This document shows positions 12,401 to 22,975 of a stretch of 64,000 nucleotides of DNA, piece by piece. Each line of letters starts with the position of its first letter. Within the stretch, counting starts at the first letter, position 1. The translations under genes and the position numbers were made by a program. Source of the DNA: Odontesthes bonariensis (lineage: Eukaryota > Chordata > Actinopteri > Atheriniformes > Atherinopsidae); NCBI RefSeq assembly GCF_027942865.1, contig NC_134514.1, positions 15,981,965 to 16,045,964 of the forward strand, read 5' to 3'. The notes beneath the pieces were generated by a model. The model did not search any database. It had not been told where the DNA came from and was given only the letters and a program-made list of their open reading frames with translations.

Positions 12401-15400
12401 CTTTAAATTAGTGGTAAAGGTTCAAATACTGAAATGTACCCAACTTTTCCAAGCCCTCAAGTTTCTCCTTCACACATGATAATTAGAGGCAAATGTGGAG
12501 TCCAAATTACTGGTAAGACCAAGGCAGCATTCACCCTGGACAAGCATTAAGAGTAGGGAAGAGTTAAAGAAAGACTGCAGGATCCCCAAAAATAACCCCA
12601 CAGCTCAGGTTTTGCACGATCTCTTATTTCTCACTGCATCTCACATTATTCCTGCTGACTGACAAACAAACAAAAAACAGGAAGAGTTTACAAGAGGGTG
12701 AACACATAGAACAGGCTGGCCCCAATAGGCCCTCTGCAGAGTTGGATCCAGACGATAATCTTAACAGATTCAATGAGTGTGTTTGAGGCATCGAGCTGTG
12801 TGTGTTTGTGTGAGTGTGTGTGTGTGTGCTCATTTGTTTCTGTGCATGTAAGGAGAGGCAGAGAACGAAGGAGTCTGACTGATAGTCTGGCAGAGGCTTA
12901 TCAGCTGATCTGTCTGGAGTAACACTGTCCTCATCTTGATCCGCCTGCGCGGCTGGCTGCCATCCACGCCCACAATTCCTGTCTGTGGATCAGATGTCAA
13001 AAACCACTTCCTGTATAACACCATTGGACCACTTCCTGCACCTCTCTACTGTGAGTCCAATCTCACTGGGAAGTTGAAAACTGCACTTGGTGCTTGTAGA
13101 AAGCGTGAACTGTGAGCAAAAAACACAAAGTGATTTTTTTTCTATCGGGAGTCTGTAGTTTACTACATGGTGATTAATCATTCCCTCCTAGAAGATTTAA
13201 TCTGTCCATGTTTAAGTTTATTTGGAATGTTGTTATGGAGAACGTGTAAGCAAACTGTTCCCTAAAGTGTTTACACACAGGGCAGCTATGTAGCAGCATA
13301 AATTTGAAGTCATGTTCCAGGTCAACAAATGAATGCAAATCAAATATTCACTCTTTTCTCTGGTCCTGAGAGACAAAAAGTAGTTATATAGCTGCCTAGT
13401 GTTAACCAGATAGTTGCTGGGCTCATCTGGCTTATCTTTCTTACTGAACACTGCTGACAGGTATGTTGGTATAAGCTGGAGCGTGCTCATCATATCCAGG
13501 GCGGTGGAAAATGCACCTTATAATTTTAGATATATTTGCAGAGAAAATGCAGACTCAGTCGATAAGCATTAGCCTGCTGACTCATGTCACAAGAATCTTG
13601 CTTTCACATTAAAAACATGCTGGAGTGTGAAAATTTTCATATTTCGATATAACATTTTATCTCAATCTCTTTTTTTCTCCGGTGCCACTTCAGGTTAGAA
13701 ACTCAGCTTCTGATGTGTTACTTCATGTGACTCTAGGTGCTGTGAGCTGCAGAGTGGGTCATCTCAGGGCCTGCTGCCGTGTCATAATGCAGGCAGTTAG
13801 CGTGCTGCAGTGTGCTGTGTTTGCTGGCAGATTGATGACCCTGACAGGGACAGAGCCAGAGCCAGGAGCAGGCAGAAGTGAGATTTTATGAGTCATCTCT
13901 CCAACACTATTGACCACGCACTGTGATGATTTGTAAGATGTGAATGGGATGGTGATGATAAAGTAGCACAGTCTGCAGAGCGGCCCTGTTGAGAAGTGTG
14001 CGTTTAATTAACCTGTCATCAAGGCTGTAATCGCCTCCCTGAAGTCTCTCCTAATCTCAGTCTCATCCATGGCTGACAATAATTTTCCCTTGTGTTGATG
14101 TTAATAGAACATAAGAAATGAAAATGCTGAAGCACAATTATTGAGTTTCATTTGTTCCTCTTATTGTTCCTACTGACTTAGCAGAGTTTGAATGACTCAA
14201 AACTATATTTGTTCCCATTTTCAGTTTGTCACATCAGCCTCTTTGCCAGAGATGGGGAAGCAATCAATATATACACGAAAGAGAAACTTTGAGATCCTCT
14301 TGCTTTATAGAAATCAATGAAACAGCTTCCTCTCCTTTTTCACAGTCTCTGGTTTTCTTTGCCAGCCACCCGCCACCCCCCACCCCTTCTTACGCCTGCC
14401 TCCCACCTGTCCTCACCCCACTCCCTCTCCCCCTCTTCGTAGCCTTATCTGCATTCCCACCAGCCACGATCAAAGGACAGTGGCAGATTTACACACACTC
14501 AGCTGCACAGCGCCTCATGGCCTTCTTAAGGTCAGAGGCAACAATCTGGAAATCCCATATAGACAAATGTGAAAGGTGCATGCATGCATAAGAGTGCATG
14601 ATTTGACCTGTGTTACTCAGCATCACAGGGGATCAATTCTAATCCTGGATTCAGATAGGCCTGCAGCTATTGTTTATTTCATTATATTTTTTCTCCTCCT
14701 GTTAAAGTAGGTGATTTGAAATTGCTTTAAAAAAACATACGCTATGATAAGGCTCAAGTGAAAAGTTTTGGGACCAATTTATGTGGTCCAGACACAGACA
14801 AGAACCCCAAACTCAAAAAACGATGTATGTATGGGTAAGTACAGTATACACCAGTCAGACATAACAGTGTGACAACAAAGTGAAATACATGTCGTTACCA
14901 AGGCGCCCGGCAGTGTGAGCAGGGCTGAAGCCTGGTGTACAATGCAATTCAGTCCTAGACAAAGATGAAAAAAAAAATTGGGAAATCTTTGTTCGTAGCT
15001 AAAAACATCTCACATCGGACAGTGGTAGAGTCTCAATGGCCACCATTACCATGGACTTACAGCCAAAGATAATAAAAGACAATCAGAAATTATCAAGATC
15101 ACCTTGCAGTATGTCTGCTGCTACGCCCTACATCCCCTAATCCAGGGGTCCCCAACCTTTTCAGCACCAAGGACCGGTTTGGTTCTGCAATTTGTTCCTG
15201 CGGCCCGGTCGAAGGGGAGGGGGGGGTGGTACGTTCAACAGACATTACATTTAGCAGACGCTTTTACAAATTATGATAATTAGGATATGATGACAGACAG
15301 TCATCATTGAAAAAAATAAACGTGCACAATCGGCCTCCTATAATGCAATCTATGCAGTTTCCAAGTATAGAATCTAGCGAGTGAAATGAAAGAATTCCCG

Positions 15401-15422
15401 ATTTCCATGTCTTTTTTTTAAA

Positions 15423-15455
<33 letters not shown>

Positions 15456-17600
15456 CAGTATATATATAAAAAATTATTTTTTTTTTCCCCCAATCTCACG
15501 GCCCGGTTTGGAATGTCTCGCGGCGCGGTTGGGGACCCCTGCCCTAATCAACCAGCAGGAGCGTAGCATGGAGCAACATGCTGATCAGCAGAACGCTGCA
15601 TTCTTTAAACAACAGGTGAACATTGTGTCCTTAAATTTGATGTATTGGCAGCAGAAAAAAATGGGCAGATGTAAGGTTTTGATCAAATTTGACAAGGACC
15701 GAATTGCAATGGATAAATGGCTGAACTATAGCCTTTCCATAAGTGCAGCTCTTCTGGGATATTCCCAGTGTGCAGTGTTCAGGACCTACACCTACCCCAC
15801 ATCAGGTAGGTCAGCCAAGCGTCACTAATAAAAGAAGTGTATCCAATAGAAGAGCTAGCCTTGCTCAAATTACTTTTATGCTGGCTCTGGCAAAAGAGCG
15901 TCAGAACACACCGGGCATATCGAGATGTGTAGCTTTAGACTGGTCAGGGTACCTGCAATGGGCATCTGAGCATCAGAACTGGGCCACAGAGCAATGGAAG
16001 AATCTGTTCTGGTCTAACAAAGCACACTTTCTTACATCATTACATCATGTGGATGGTCAGGTTCATGTGCTTTGCTTACCAGAAGACATGACACTATGGG
16101 AGACCCCAGCTCCTGTCATTCATGTGGATGTTACTTTAACATTTACCACCGACCTAACAACTGTTTCAGACTAAGTACAGCCCTTCATGTAAATTGTATT
16201 CCCTGATGGCAGTGGCCTCTTTGAGCAGGGTAATGTCCTGCCTCAACAAAGCATCTGTGGGATGTGCTGGATAAACAAGTCTGATCCATCGAGGCCCCAC
16301 ATTGCAATCTAAAGCATTTACTGATAGCCTGATGCCTTACATGACAGCATACAATAATAATGATAAGAATAATAATTATTATTATTATATTATTATATCA
16401 GGGTTACAAACTACTTTCAACTGAAACTGCTTTTATAGGAGGTATACAAAGTGATTGTTCTCACTGACCAATAATGCAACATCTAACAATAGTTGACTGG
16501 TAACATAAACTGGTTGCAGCTGCTAAAATCTGAGGAAGTGGGAACTTTACTTTGTCGTGAAACAGATTTTTCATTTTGACTTCTACTATGTCTTTGAACT
16601 AATTCATGAAAAAGTAACCGACAGTCGATGGTTCATCCTAATCAGATTATTTTTCTTTTGTCAAACTGTCATGTCTTGTTATGTGTTTATTCACCTTGGG
16701 TGGTACGTAGAACTCCAGCAGGAACTTTTCTCCTCCTTCCTCCCTCTTAGTCTTTCTCAGAAGCAGGCGGCACTTCTGCCACTGTGCAGCACCCATACAG
16801 TTTGTGTCATCGGCCACCATGTACCTCAGTGCTCCCTCCCTCTGGATTTCCAGTAGCTCTGCCTTGTGGCCCTGCGAACCCCTGGGAAGTCGCAGTTTTT
16901 GGGACCACCTCTCTCCCCCTGCTGCCTCCCCTCCTCCTCCACCGTTTGCTTTTCTGGTCCCAGAGGGGGCATCAGGCTCAGGGGAGGCCCGCCTATGCCA
17001 CATCTCTTTCACCCCGTCCACCACACACAGGCTCATGTTCCTCAGGGAGAAGCCTTTCTTGAAGCGAGCCTTTGGGTGACTGACTGACACGTCTTCTGAA
17101 CTGCGGGACTGTCCAAGAGCAGACACCTTGTGGGTTGTTTTGGGGCCTCGGGAGCCGGTGGTGCCACTGCCTCCCCCATCTATCCCTCCCCCACCACTGT
17201 CCATGCTGTCCAGGGATTCACTTGAAGCCCCAGTGTCCTTGCGCCTCTGGTAGAGATCGTGACTGTAGGACAGTGGGCAACCCTGGATTCCAAGGAAAGG
17301 AACAATGCTGTACTTGGGTGCTGAGTTGGAGCCGTCCTCCCCCGGTGAGGATGCTTGACTCTCCCTTGCCTGGGTCAGCGCTGCGGAGAAGCACTCCAGG
17401 AAGTGGTGGGCAAAGTGCTGTGAGAAACTGGCATCAGCACCCGGTGAGTCATAACATGGGTTCTCTGACAGAAAGCGCTGGAACTTGTCAGCAAAGTCTG
17501 CAGCAGAGGCTCGAGCGTGGAGCTCACAGAACTCTCGCCAGTCTGGCAGTGGGCACGAGGAAGAGAGCTCCGGGCTACCGGGCACCACTGCTCCGTTCAT
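6171..17600 (-). CDS. sh2b2: SH2B adapter protein 2 (APS), complete 8-exon coding sequence
   Basis: The joined exons give 2064 nt and 687 aa (human is about 632 aa). From the N-terminus: a Phe-zipper dimerisation domain (about residues 18-76, WREFCELHA...), a Ser/Gly-rich linker, a conserved SRSSEDVS and [16 protein letters not shown] segment, a PH domain (about 228-362), an SH2 domain (about 473-571) with the phosphotyrosine-binding Arg at 501 (FVIRQSE), and a conserved C-terminus VENQYSFY holding the Tyr known in mammals as the Cbl-binding site. Known role: a cytosolic dimeric adaptor for insulin receptor, JAK2 and other tyrosine kinases at the plasma membrane. SH2B2 rather than SH2B1 or SH2B3 is supported by the PALPLES-type SH2 region, the C-terminus and the position next to cux1. 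All junctions are GT-AG and in frame; no breaks seen. Confidence 0.97.
6494..8319 (-). other. sh2b2 intron 7
   Basis: A 1.8-kb intron between the SH2-end exon and the C-terminal exon. It has short unrelated ORFs only; no repeat or RNA gene was recognised. Confidence 0.6.
8320..8494 (-). CDS. sh2b2: sh2b2 coding exon 7 (C-terminal half of SH2)
   Basis: 175 nt, phase 0 in and phase 1 out, residues 523-580. It starts [19 protein letters not shown] and includes the conserved block [20 protein letters not shown], the second half of the SH2 fold. The acceptor is CTCCAG and the donor ACAG|GTACTC. Confidence 0.96.
8495..9081 (-). other. sh2b2 intron 6
   Basis: A 587-bp intron that splits the SH2 domain. 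Nothing else was recognised in it. Confidence 0.6.
9082..9284 (-). CDS. sh2b2: sh2b2 coding exon 6 (N-terminal half of SH2)
   Basis: 203 nt, phase 1 in and phase 0 out, residues 455-522. It contains [18 protein letters not shown] and [17 protein letters not shown]. Arg501 is the invariant phosphotyrosine-contacting residue of SH2 domains. The donor is CCAAG|GTGAG. Confidence 0.96.
9396..9557 (-). CDS. sh2b2: sh2b2 coding exon 5 (PH-SH2 linker)
   Basis: 162 nt, phase 1 at both ends, residues 401-455. Mostly a diverged linker, but [12 protein letters not shown] matches the mammalian block VPLETFLQTLE, and the exon ends at SNSSAG as expected. The acceptor is GTTTAG and the donor GCAG|GTAAC. Confidence 0.93.
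9641..9741 (-). CDS. sh2b2: sh2b2 coding exon 4 (post-PH linker)
   Basis: 101 nt, phase 2 in and phase 1 out, residues 367-401. It encodes an acidic start (DSGDDIEL) and the conserved VASCSCELL motif of APS. The acceptor TATAG is followed by T, completing the split Gly codon. Confidence 0.93.
9742..10105 (-). other. sh2b2 intron 3
   Basis: A 364-bp intron with no recognisable feature. Confidence 0.6.
10106..10197 (-). CDS. sh2b2: sh2b2 coding exon 3 (end of PH domain)
   Basis: 92 nt, phase 0 in and phase 2 out, residues 337-367. It encodes [20 protein letters not shown], the last strand and C-terminal helix of the PH domain, including the helix Trp conserved in PH folds. The donor is CCTGG|GTAAAC. 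Confidence 0.95.
10385..10486 (-). CDS. sh2b2: sh2b2 coding exon 2 (middle of PH domain)
   Basis: 102 nt, phase 0 at both ends, residues 303-336. It encodes [20 protein letters not shown] followed by [12 protein letters not shown], almost unchanged from mammals. The acceptor is TTCTAG and the donor TAAAG|GTATG. Confidence 0.96.
10487..14846 (-). other. sh2b2 intron 1 (within the coding region), 3' part
   Basis: Part of a 6.2-kb intron inside the PH domain. It contains a LINE remnant (11625-11805) and a TG-rich microsatellite at about 12797-12829. Otherwise AT-rich and unremarkable. Confidence 0.6.
11625..11805 (+). repeat. 3' end of an L2-like non-LTR retrotransposon
   Basis: Positions 11663-11782 translate in frame to [20 protein letters not shown] followed by [14 protein letters not shown] and a stop. 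This is the characteristic C-terminus of L2/Maui-type reverse transcriptase ORFs in fish (consensus WNxLPxxIRxAxSxxxFKxxLKTxLF, known family pattern). Only the last about 40 codons remain, so it is a 5'-truncated dead copy lying antisense in an sh2b2 intron. Confidence 0.75.
14847..16365 (+). mobile_element. Degenerate Tc1/mariner-like transposon, interrupted by a hAT MITE
   Basis: The left end (TACACCAGTCAGACATAACA at about 14847) resembles the terminal repeat of a common teleost Tc1-like family and follows a TA. Pieces of the transposase remain on the plus strand in more than one frame: about 15650-15790 (N-terminal helix-turn-helix region) and 15880-16290, with [20 protein letters not shown], a partial HVDG block, [10 protein letters not shown], and [14 protein letters not shown] sequence near 16255-16290. 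Large internal deletions remove most catalytic motifs. The right end is poorly preserved, so its boundary is approximate. Nonfunctional. Confidence 0.8.
15143..15541. mobile_element. Nonautonomous hAT-type element (MITE) with perfect TIRs and TSD
   Basis: A 399-bp element bounded by perfect 15-bp terminal inverted repeats: CAGGGGTCCCCAACC at 15143-15157 and its reverse complement at 15527-15541. It is flanked on both sides by the 8-bp direct repeat CCCTAATC (15135-15142 and 15542-15549). The 8-bp TSD and CAGGGG-type termini are hallmarks of hAT transposons. It has no coding capacity; internally it carries a (TA)n tract at about 15429-15456 and a short fragment also found at 22.7 kb. The intact TSD shows recent or well-preserved insertion, inside the older Tc1-like element. 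Confidence 0.93.
16366..16694 (-). other. sh2b2 intron 1, 5' part
   Basis: Remaining intron sequence before the exon 1 donor; an ATT-rich simple stretch is at about 16350-16398. Nothing else was recognised. Confidence 0.55.
16695..17600 (-). CDS. sh2b2: sh2b2 coding exon 1 (dimerisation domain to first half of PH)
   Basis: 906 nt, exactly 302 codons, ending phase 0 at VPPK with donor CCAAG|GTGAAT. The start MNGA is identical to mammalian APS, which fixes the ATG at 17598-17600, although the frame stays open upstream. It contains the Phe-zipper (residues 18-76), two Gly-rich runs (136-149 and 220-229), the conserved [20 protein letters not shown] block (180-199), and the first PH strands ([35 protein letters not shown]). 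Confidence 0.96.
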
Positions 17601-17631
17601 CACTGGGCCATGCCAACCCACCGAGGAGAGG
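17601..17631 (-). promoter_or_regulatory. sh2b2 5'UTR at start of exon, with 3-codon uORF
   Basis: A polypyrimidine tract and CCTCAG acceptor end at 17632, so the coding exon probably begins at 17631 with 31 nt of 5'UTR. Within it an upstream ATG (17609-17611) in strong context (GGCATGG) opens the uORF ATG GCC CAG TGA, whose stop TGA overlaps the main ATG by one base (TGATG). If used, sh2b2 initiation would need leaky scanning or termination-reinitiation. Confidence 0.6.
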
Positions 17632-20600
17632 CTGAGGAGGAGGAACAGGAGCAGAGTGTTAGTACAGATGCTCCAAATAATCTGCAGCAGCATGTATTTG
17701 TGATCATCATTGCTTTGGATCACACATAGAACAGCCTGCATGTGTGTTGGTGTAAAGAATGAAAGACATGTGAATGAAGCAGACTGTGAACCATGTGTGT
17801 CACAATGATATTCATATCTTGACATGAAAATCAAAGTCCTTGTTTGCTTGTTTTTCAGTGCCATGTTTATCAATAAAATATATTTTTTTTAAAAACCCTC
17901 CAACCATTGTTTTTTCCTTTATGCATCCTATAAAATGTGCAACTAAACATCAAAACAGGACAAAAAAGAAGAAAGCTGTGAATCCAAGTCCCCCCACTTC
18001 AAGAAAAATATGACATTACACACAAAATAGTCTGATCATTGTCTAATTGGATCAGTTCAATTCTATTTTAGACTTATTAAGGTATTTTTCCCAACATAAT
18101 GGTCAGAAGTTAAATAAAAACAGGGTTGTTTTCAGTTTTGTGGCTATATATATATATATATATATGTTCTTGAATGCAATAGTTTTAATCAGTCATAATC
18201 ATTAGAATATAAAAATTCAAAAAGCCAAGAGGAAGGAATCTTAGTTCTTAGATCTGAGATGAACAACATGCTTTTTCACTCTTTTCACTCAGAATTTGTT
18301 AATGTTAATAAATTAAAAATCTGTGACATCCCAAGATTGTGAGCAGCATGCCAGAAAGGATTGAAATCCGTTCATGAATAGATTCATTGTGACAACAGAT
18401 CAAAGGAAATGATCCAGAAAGTCTCCATCGTTTAATGAGTTCTGACATGCACTCAGACTATCTTTATTATCAGCAAGCATGTTCATTCACAGCAGGTCAA
18501 AATAACCATATGGTTCCACCTCTGTATGCATTTCCCACTGTTTTAAGGCAACAGTTGCTGCCATACATTTATACTTCCCCTGCTCCTCAGTATGTGTGTG
18601 TTTTGTATGATTCAGCTTCCTTCATCTCTGCCAAACTGCATCACATCACTGCTAAAACCTTTGCTACAGTGGGGATCTAACACAGAGTCATAATGACACT
18701 GTGTCAGTGGCAACATCCAAAGACGGTGTTCCCCCTCTCCCCTCTCTCCCTGCCTCTGCACATCGTGACTAATGCAGCATCAGTGAACAGTGCCAAACAA
18801 TCAGGCGCATGTTGGTTTGATTACTGCTGTAACTCATGCAGATAAGAAGATGTTGTGTGAGTGGGCAAGCTGCACAACACATGCACTGGGACAGCCGACA
18901 CTCACTGAGCCGTGAGAGCGTGTTCTCAGAGCTTCTTGCCCTCCATCAACAAAACTAATTCAAACTAAAATTGCGCTCTTTAACCAAATTTCTCAAACAT
19001 TCGCACTGCAAACTTCCCTGAGATTTCCCTTTTGAGCAGTGTTATTAAGGCTTTCAAGAGTGTCAGTGTGGGTTGTCTGTTGAGAAGGGATTAGGCTCCA
19101 CTGGAATGAGGTCTGACACAAATGTTCAACCACAAGCTCGTGATTTTTTCCCCTCCTTCACCTAAAACAAACAATAATCCAGATCAGAGAAAGAACATGA
19201 TAAGGTAAAGTATGCCGGCGTGCTGCCAGCTCCTCAAAAAACACTGCTTAGCACATCATAGAGACCCGGTGTCAAAATTTCAGAGGGATATTGTGATGTT
19301 TGGAGACTCTGCAAAGTAAAGGAAGGGGTGGAATTAAAGAATAATAATGAAAGAACAATGTTTTTTTTTTATCTGCATGAATATACCCAGGGAATCCAAA
19401 GTTCCTACAATGTGGAAATTCCTCTTTATTTTACTTCCTTTGTTCACCTCAGTGGTGCCTGAAGGTTTGTGAACGTTTTAAAATAAATTTAAAAAAAAAT
19501 TCTGAATAAACGCAGAACACCTACAACATCATGTGTTTTGTTTGTTGACAAATGTTCTTTAAGTAGATGATAAAAGATTAGATGAAGCAAAGAAATGACA
19601 GGAAAAACTTTCATCTGCCGTCATTCTTTGATGAATCACAGTTAATTGGAAGGTGAAATTAGAGTCGGGGGTTCAGTGGAATGACAATTAGGTCCGAGTG
19701 AGCCTCAGGTTTTATTTAAAGAAGACGTATCTACAATTATCAAAGTCGGATCTTTTGCACGCATTTTTGTGCATATTAGAGAAAGAAACATTTCTGAGCT
19801 CCTCAGAAAAGAGCTGTTTGTTTGAATTAGGCTGGAAAAGATTAGAAAAGCATTTCCAAAGAGTTTGGGGTTTTCTAATCCTCAAACAGACAGATTGTGT
19901 TTAAATTGGATTAAGTGCATTGTTACCCTCCCAGGAACGGATGACCAACAAGGATCACTCCGATTGCAAGATGATTAATAGTCTGTTCACAAAGGACTAT
20001 CAGGGTGACTTCTGGGCAAACCAATGTTGGCTGATGTTAATTTTGATCAGTCCACCATCAGAAGATCACCAAACAACTAACAACAATGAACGCTGAGCAA
20101 CAACAAAAAAAACTTCACTCCTTTGTGAATCATAGTGGTGGTAGCATTGGGGAGGATAGTGTGCCAACATTAAGATAAAACTTAAACTTTCTTTAATAGG
20201 TTCTCTTTATGTAAATTAAGAGCACATTTGAAAATCCAACAAGTAATGGTGGTTTTAGATCACATTATACAGAGTAATTATCCCCTCAGTTCTTTGCAAC
20301 TCTGTCCCATCTGCTGTGGGAAACGGTCATGGTTTAGCCCAGCAGCCGGGTTTGGATTATGCCTGAGTTGTAGCAAAATTGAAAACCACTTGAAAGAGGT
20401 GAACCTCTGCAGTGCATCTACTCTCACAATAATAAAAACAAATGTGCTAAATTAATATCACGCTCATATGCTTTGAATTGCTTTATAAATAGACACACAA
20501 GTTGGGGTTAAAAACCGTCTGGTCCAGATTAAATTAGCCGGGCTGACTTTTGTTCCCAGTCTGACCCTGGGGTTCACAAACTTTCAGACTGGGCTGTAAC

Positions 20601-22665
20601 TAATTGGTCACTGGGTCACAAAACAATTTGTTTTGATTTAATTTCTTGATGACTAAAAAGTTATAAATGTGCTGCTTTCTTCCATGATGAACATTTTGTG
20701 GCTAAATGGCAACCGAAGGTCCATAAGTGGGAGCGTTCTTATAACCAGTCATCATTTGACATAATCTCACCCTATCAGGTATCACTCACGCAGGGAGGTA
20801 ACAGAGGGTCTTTTAGTGGCACTGAGTTGTTCAGTGTTATTCACTGCTCATTCAAGAACACTTCATTCATAAAAACATCCATGCATTCATTACTTTAAAG
20901 GCACACAAGCTTTGTAAGGTAAACTGCTAATCACTACGTGTTGTTGTAATAATTACCCCCCATCACTTGTGAATGAATGTGCTTGTCTGTCTGTGCTGCT
21001 GCTGCTGTTGCTGGCAAGGAAGTCAATACACATTCAGCTATTTAAAAACAAGCACTCGGCCAACTTTCCACCCATTCAGCAGAAGAACAACAACACACAA
21101 TGAGGTGCATTTCTAAAACTCCTGCTCTTCCGCAAATATGAGGATGTGCCTCGCTCAAGGATATTGAACTGTACGCTGCACCTACCCAACCCCACACATA
21201 AACTCACACACACACACATACACATTCAGTCTTTGAGTCAGCATGAAACTCAAGCCGCTGGGCGCTGAAGGAAGTGGACAGCATTATGGTTTTCTGAGGC
21301 TCAGCAGACCACTGAAAAGGCACACAGGGATGTAAAGATAAAATGATGACAGAGAATGCAGAAATAGGAAAAACAAGTGTTGGAGGAGAAAAAAAGAGGA
21401 AGGAGGATTGCTGTACAGTTGTGGAAAGTATATATAGATTTACTCAAGTTCCATGCAGAAGTGCCATTTTAAGGGACATGAGAACTGTTTTATGTAACTT
21501 TTTATGATAGCAGTTAGTTTACTGGTTTTACAGAACAAAAACAACAGGCTTATAGAGATAATACACTGGGAAAGATTAAACCAGTAGCTTACATCATCTT
21601 TTTTTAGTAAAACAGTAGTTGGTTCAGGCACTTTATCCTTTCCCGTGTATTTAAGAGAACGATTTATATAGAAATATTCTGCCACAGAATTTTCCTTTTA
21701 AAGAAAGCATAAAGTTGTCCCATTTTTGTTTTCTTTTGACATTATCATGACTGTCAGAGCGCAAGACGCTTTCTATCAGTGTCCTCGGTTCAGTCAGCTT
21801 CACCATTAGGTAATGTCATGGTGGATATTTCCAGCTTGTCATGTTCATCTTCTTTTAGATCTGTTTATAATTTCTATTGGTCCCCAATAGTGTCATGAAT
21901 TGATGGCTAAGTTAATTTTAAAGCCACAGTAAACCTTGACAGTGCATGCAAACAACAGGACGTTCCACCAAATGGAATGCTGTCATCATTAATACACACG
22001 TGCATTTTCTGTGATAACGTATTCAAATGAAAAAGATCCATGTGGTGTGAGAAGTTGAAATGGGTTCATTGCTCTGTCTAGAGACTTTGAGACCAAAAAC
22101 AGCCACTAGAACTGATCATTGGTGAGAATAACCTATAAAGAGAAATGGAAACTGCACTCAAAAATGGTGTCTACTTCCAAGACTTGAATGCAAATTAGTT
22201 CTAATAACAGCCACATAGGACATCATTGAGCCCATCTAATTACCCTATAAAAAGAAACTTCAGCAAGCGACACAAGTGAGACATTTAACCTTTTTAATGA
22301 TTTTTTTTTTTTAATATCAACAGGTCAGTTGGGAAATCATCATGAATAACCCCATCACACAGCTATTTTTAATGGGACTGTGTTCGATGTACCTCACAAG
22401 AACTAAAAAACAACATCTCTGAGGGGTAAGATCAGACTCTTTTGTTGTCAAAGCGCCAACATTTTAACCTGTGAGTTCCTAACTTTCCCTGCAACTCAGT
22501 GTTCGGCAGCTCTGCAACACAATGAGAAAATTAAGGTCTCTATAACCAAGATGCTGTAAAACATATTCAGAGTATAATTCTCTGTTGGTTCATCAAAAGC
22601 TACATTTTCACACTGACACATTCTGATCTCACTTTTATTCTTCTCTCAATATTTTTGCACTTTTA
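17632..22665 (-). other. Presumed 5'UTR intron of sh2b2, gene-proximal part
   Basis: No coding exon recognised. Contains a short (TA)n at about 18147-18165 and AT-rich unique sequence. Whether it is intron or upstream flank depends on the 29.25-kb exon being real. Confidence 0.45.
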
Positions 22666-22975
22666 CTTACATTACATTACATTAAGGTCATTTTGCAGAC
22701 GCTTTTAACCAAAGCGACTTACAATAAGTGCGTTCAACATCGGTAGGCAAAAGAACTTCAGGTCACAAGAAATCATAAGTGCATTTCCTTCTAATACCAA
22801 ACAGCTAAGAGCAAAACTAGTGCTAGAGTAAGTGCGATAACCAACCAGCCTCTCACCAACTGCACACCAGTCACAGCGGGGTGGGGATGCAAACCCTGGT
22901 TCGGGTAGGGGAAGAAATAAAAGAGGTAAGAAAAGTAGGACTGGGATTCAAACCCTGGTTCGGGTAGGGGAGCAA
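22666..22975. repeat. Teleost dispersed repeat with internal 22-bp direct repeat
   Basis: Begins ACATTACATTACATTAAGG, followed by GCAGACGCTTTTAACCAAAG and CGACTTACAATAAGTGCGTT, a motif widely dispersed in fish genomes (recognised from memory, family unnamed). The 22-bp word AAACCCTGGTTCGGGTAGGG(GA) occurs at 22891-22912 and again at 22950-22971. No coding capacity. Confidence 0.6.

Noticed and set aside
12830..13024. Minus-strand ORF in the large sh2b2 intron that might be an extra exon
   Set aside because: Exon 1 (VPPK) and exon 2 (KPKVSIPL) are contiguous in the mammalian protein, and the ORF resembles no SH2B sequence.
16784..17729. Several plus-strand ORFs of 70-166 aa
   Set aside because: They are antisense shadows of sh2b2 coding exon 1, whose frame is supported by domain homology.
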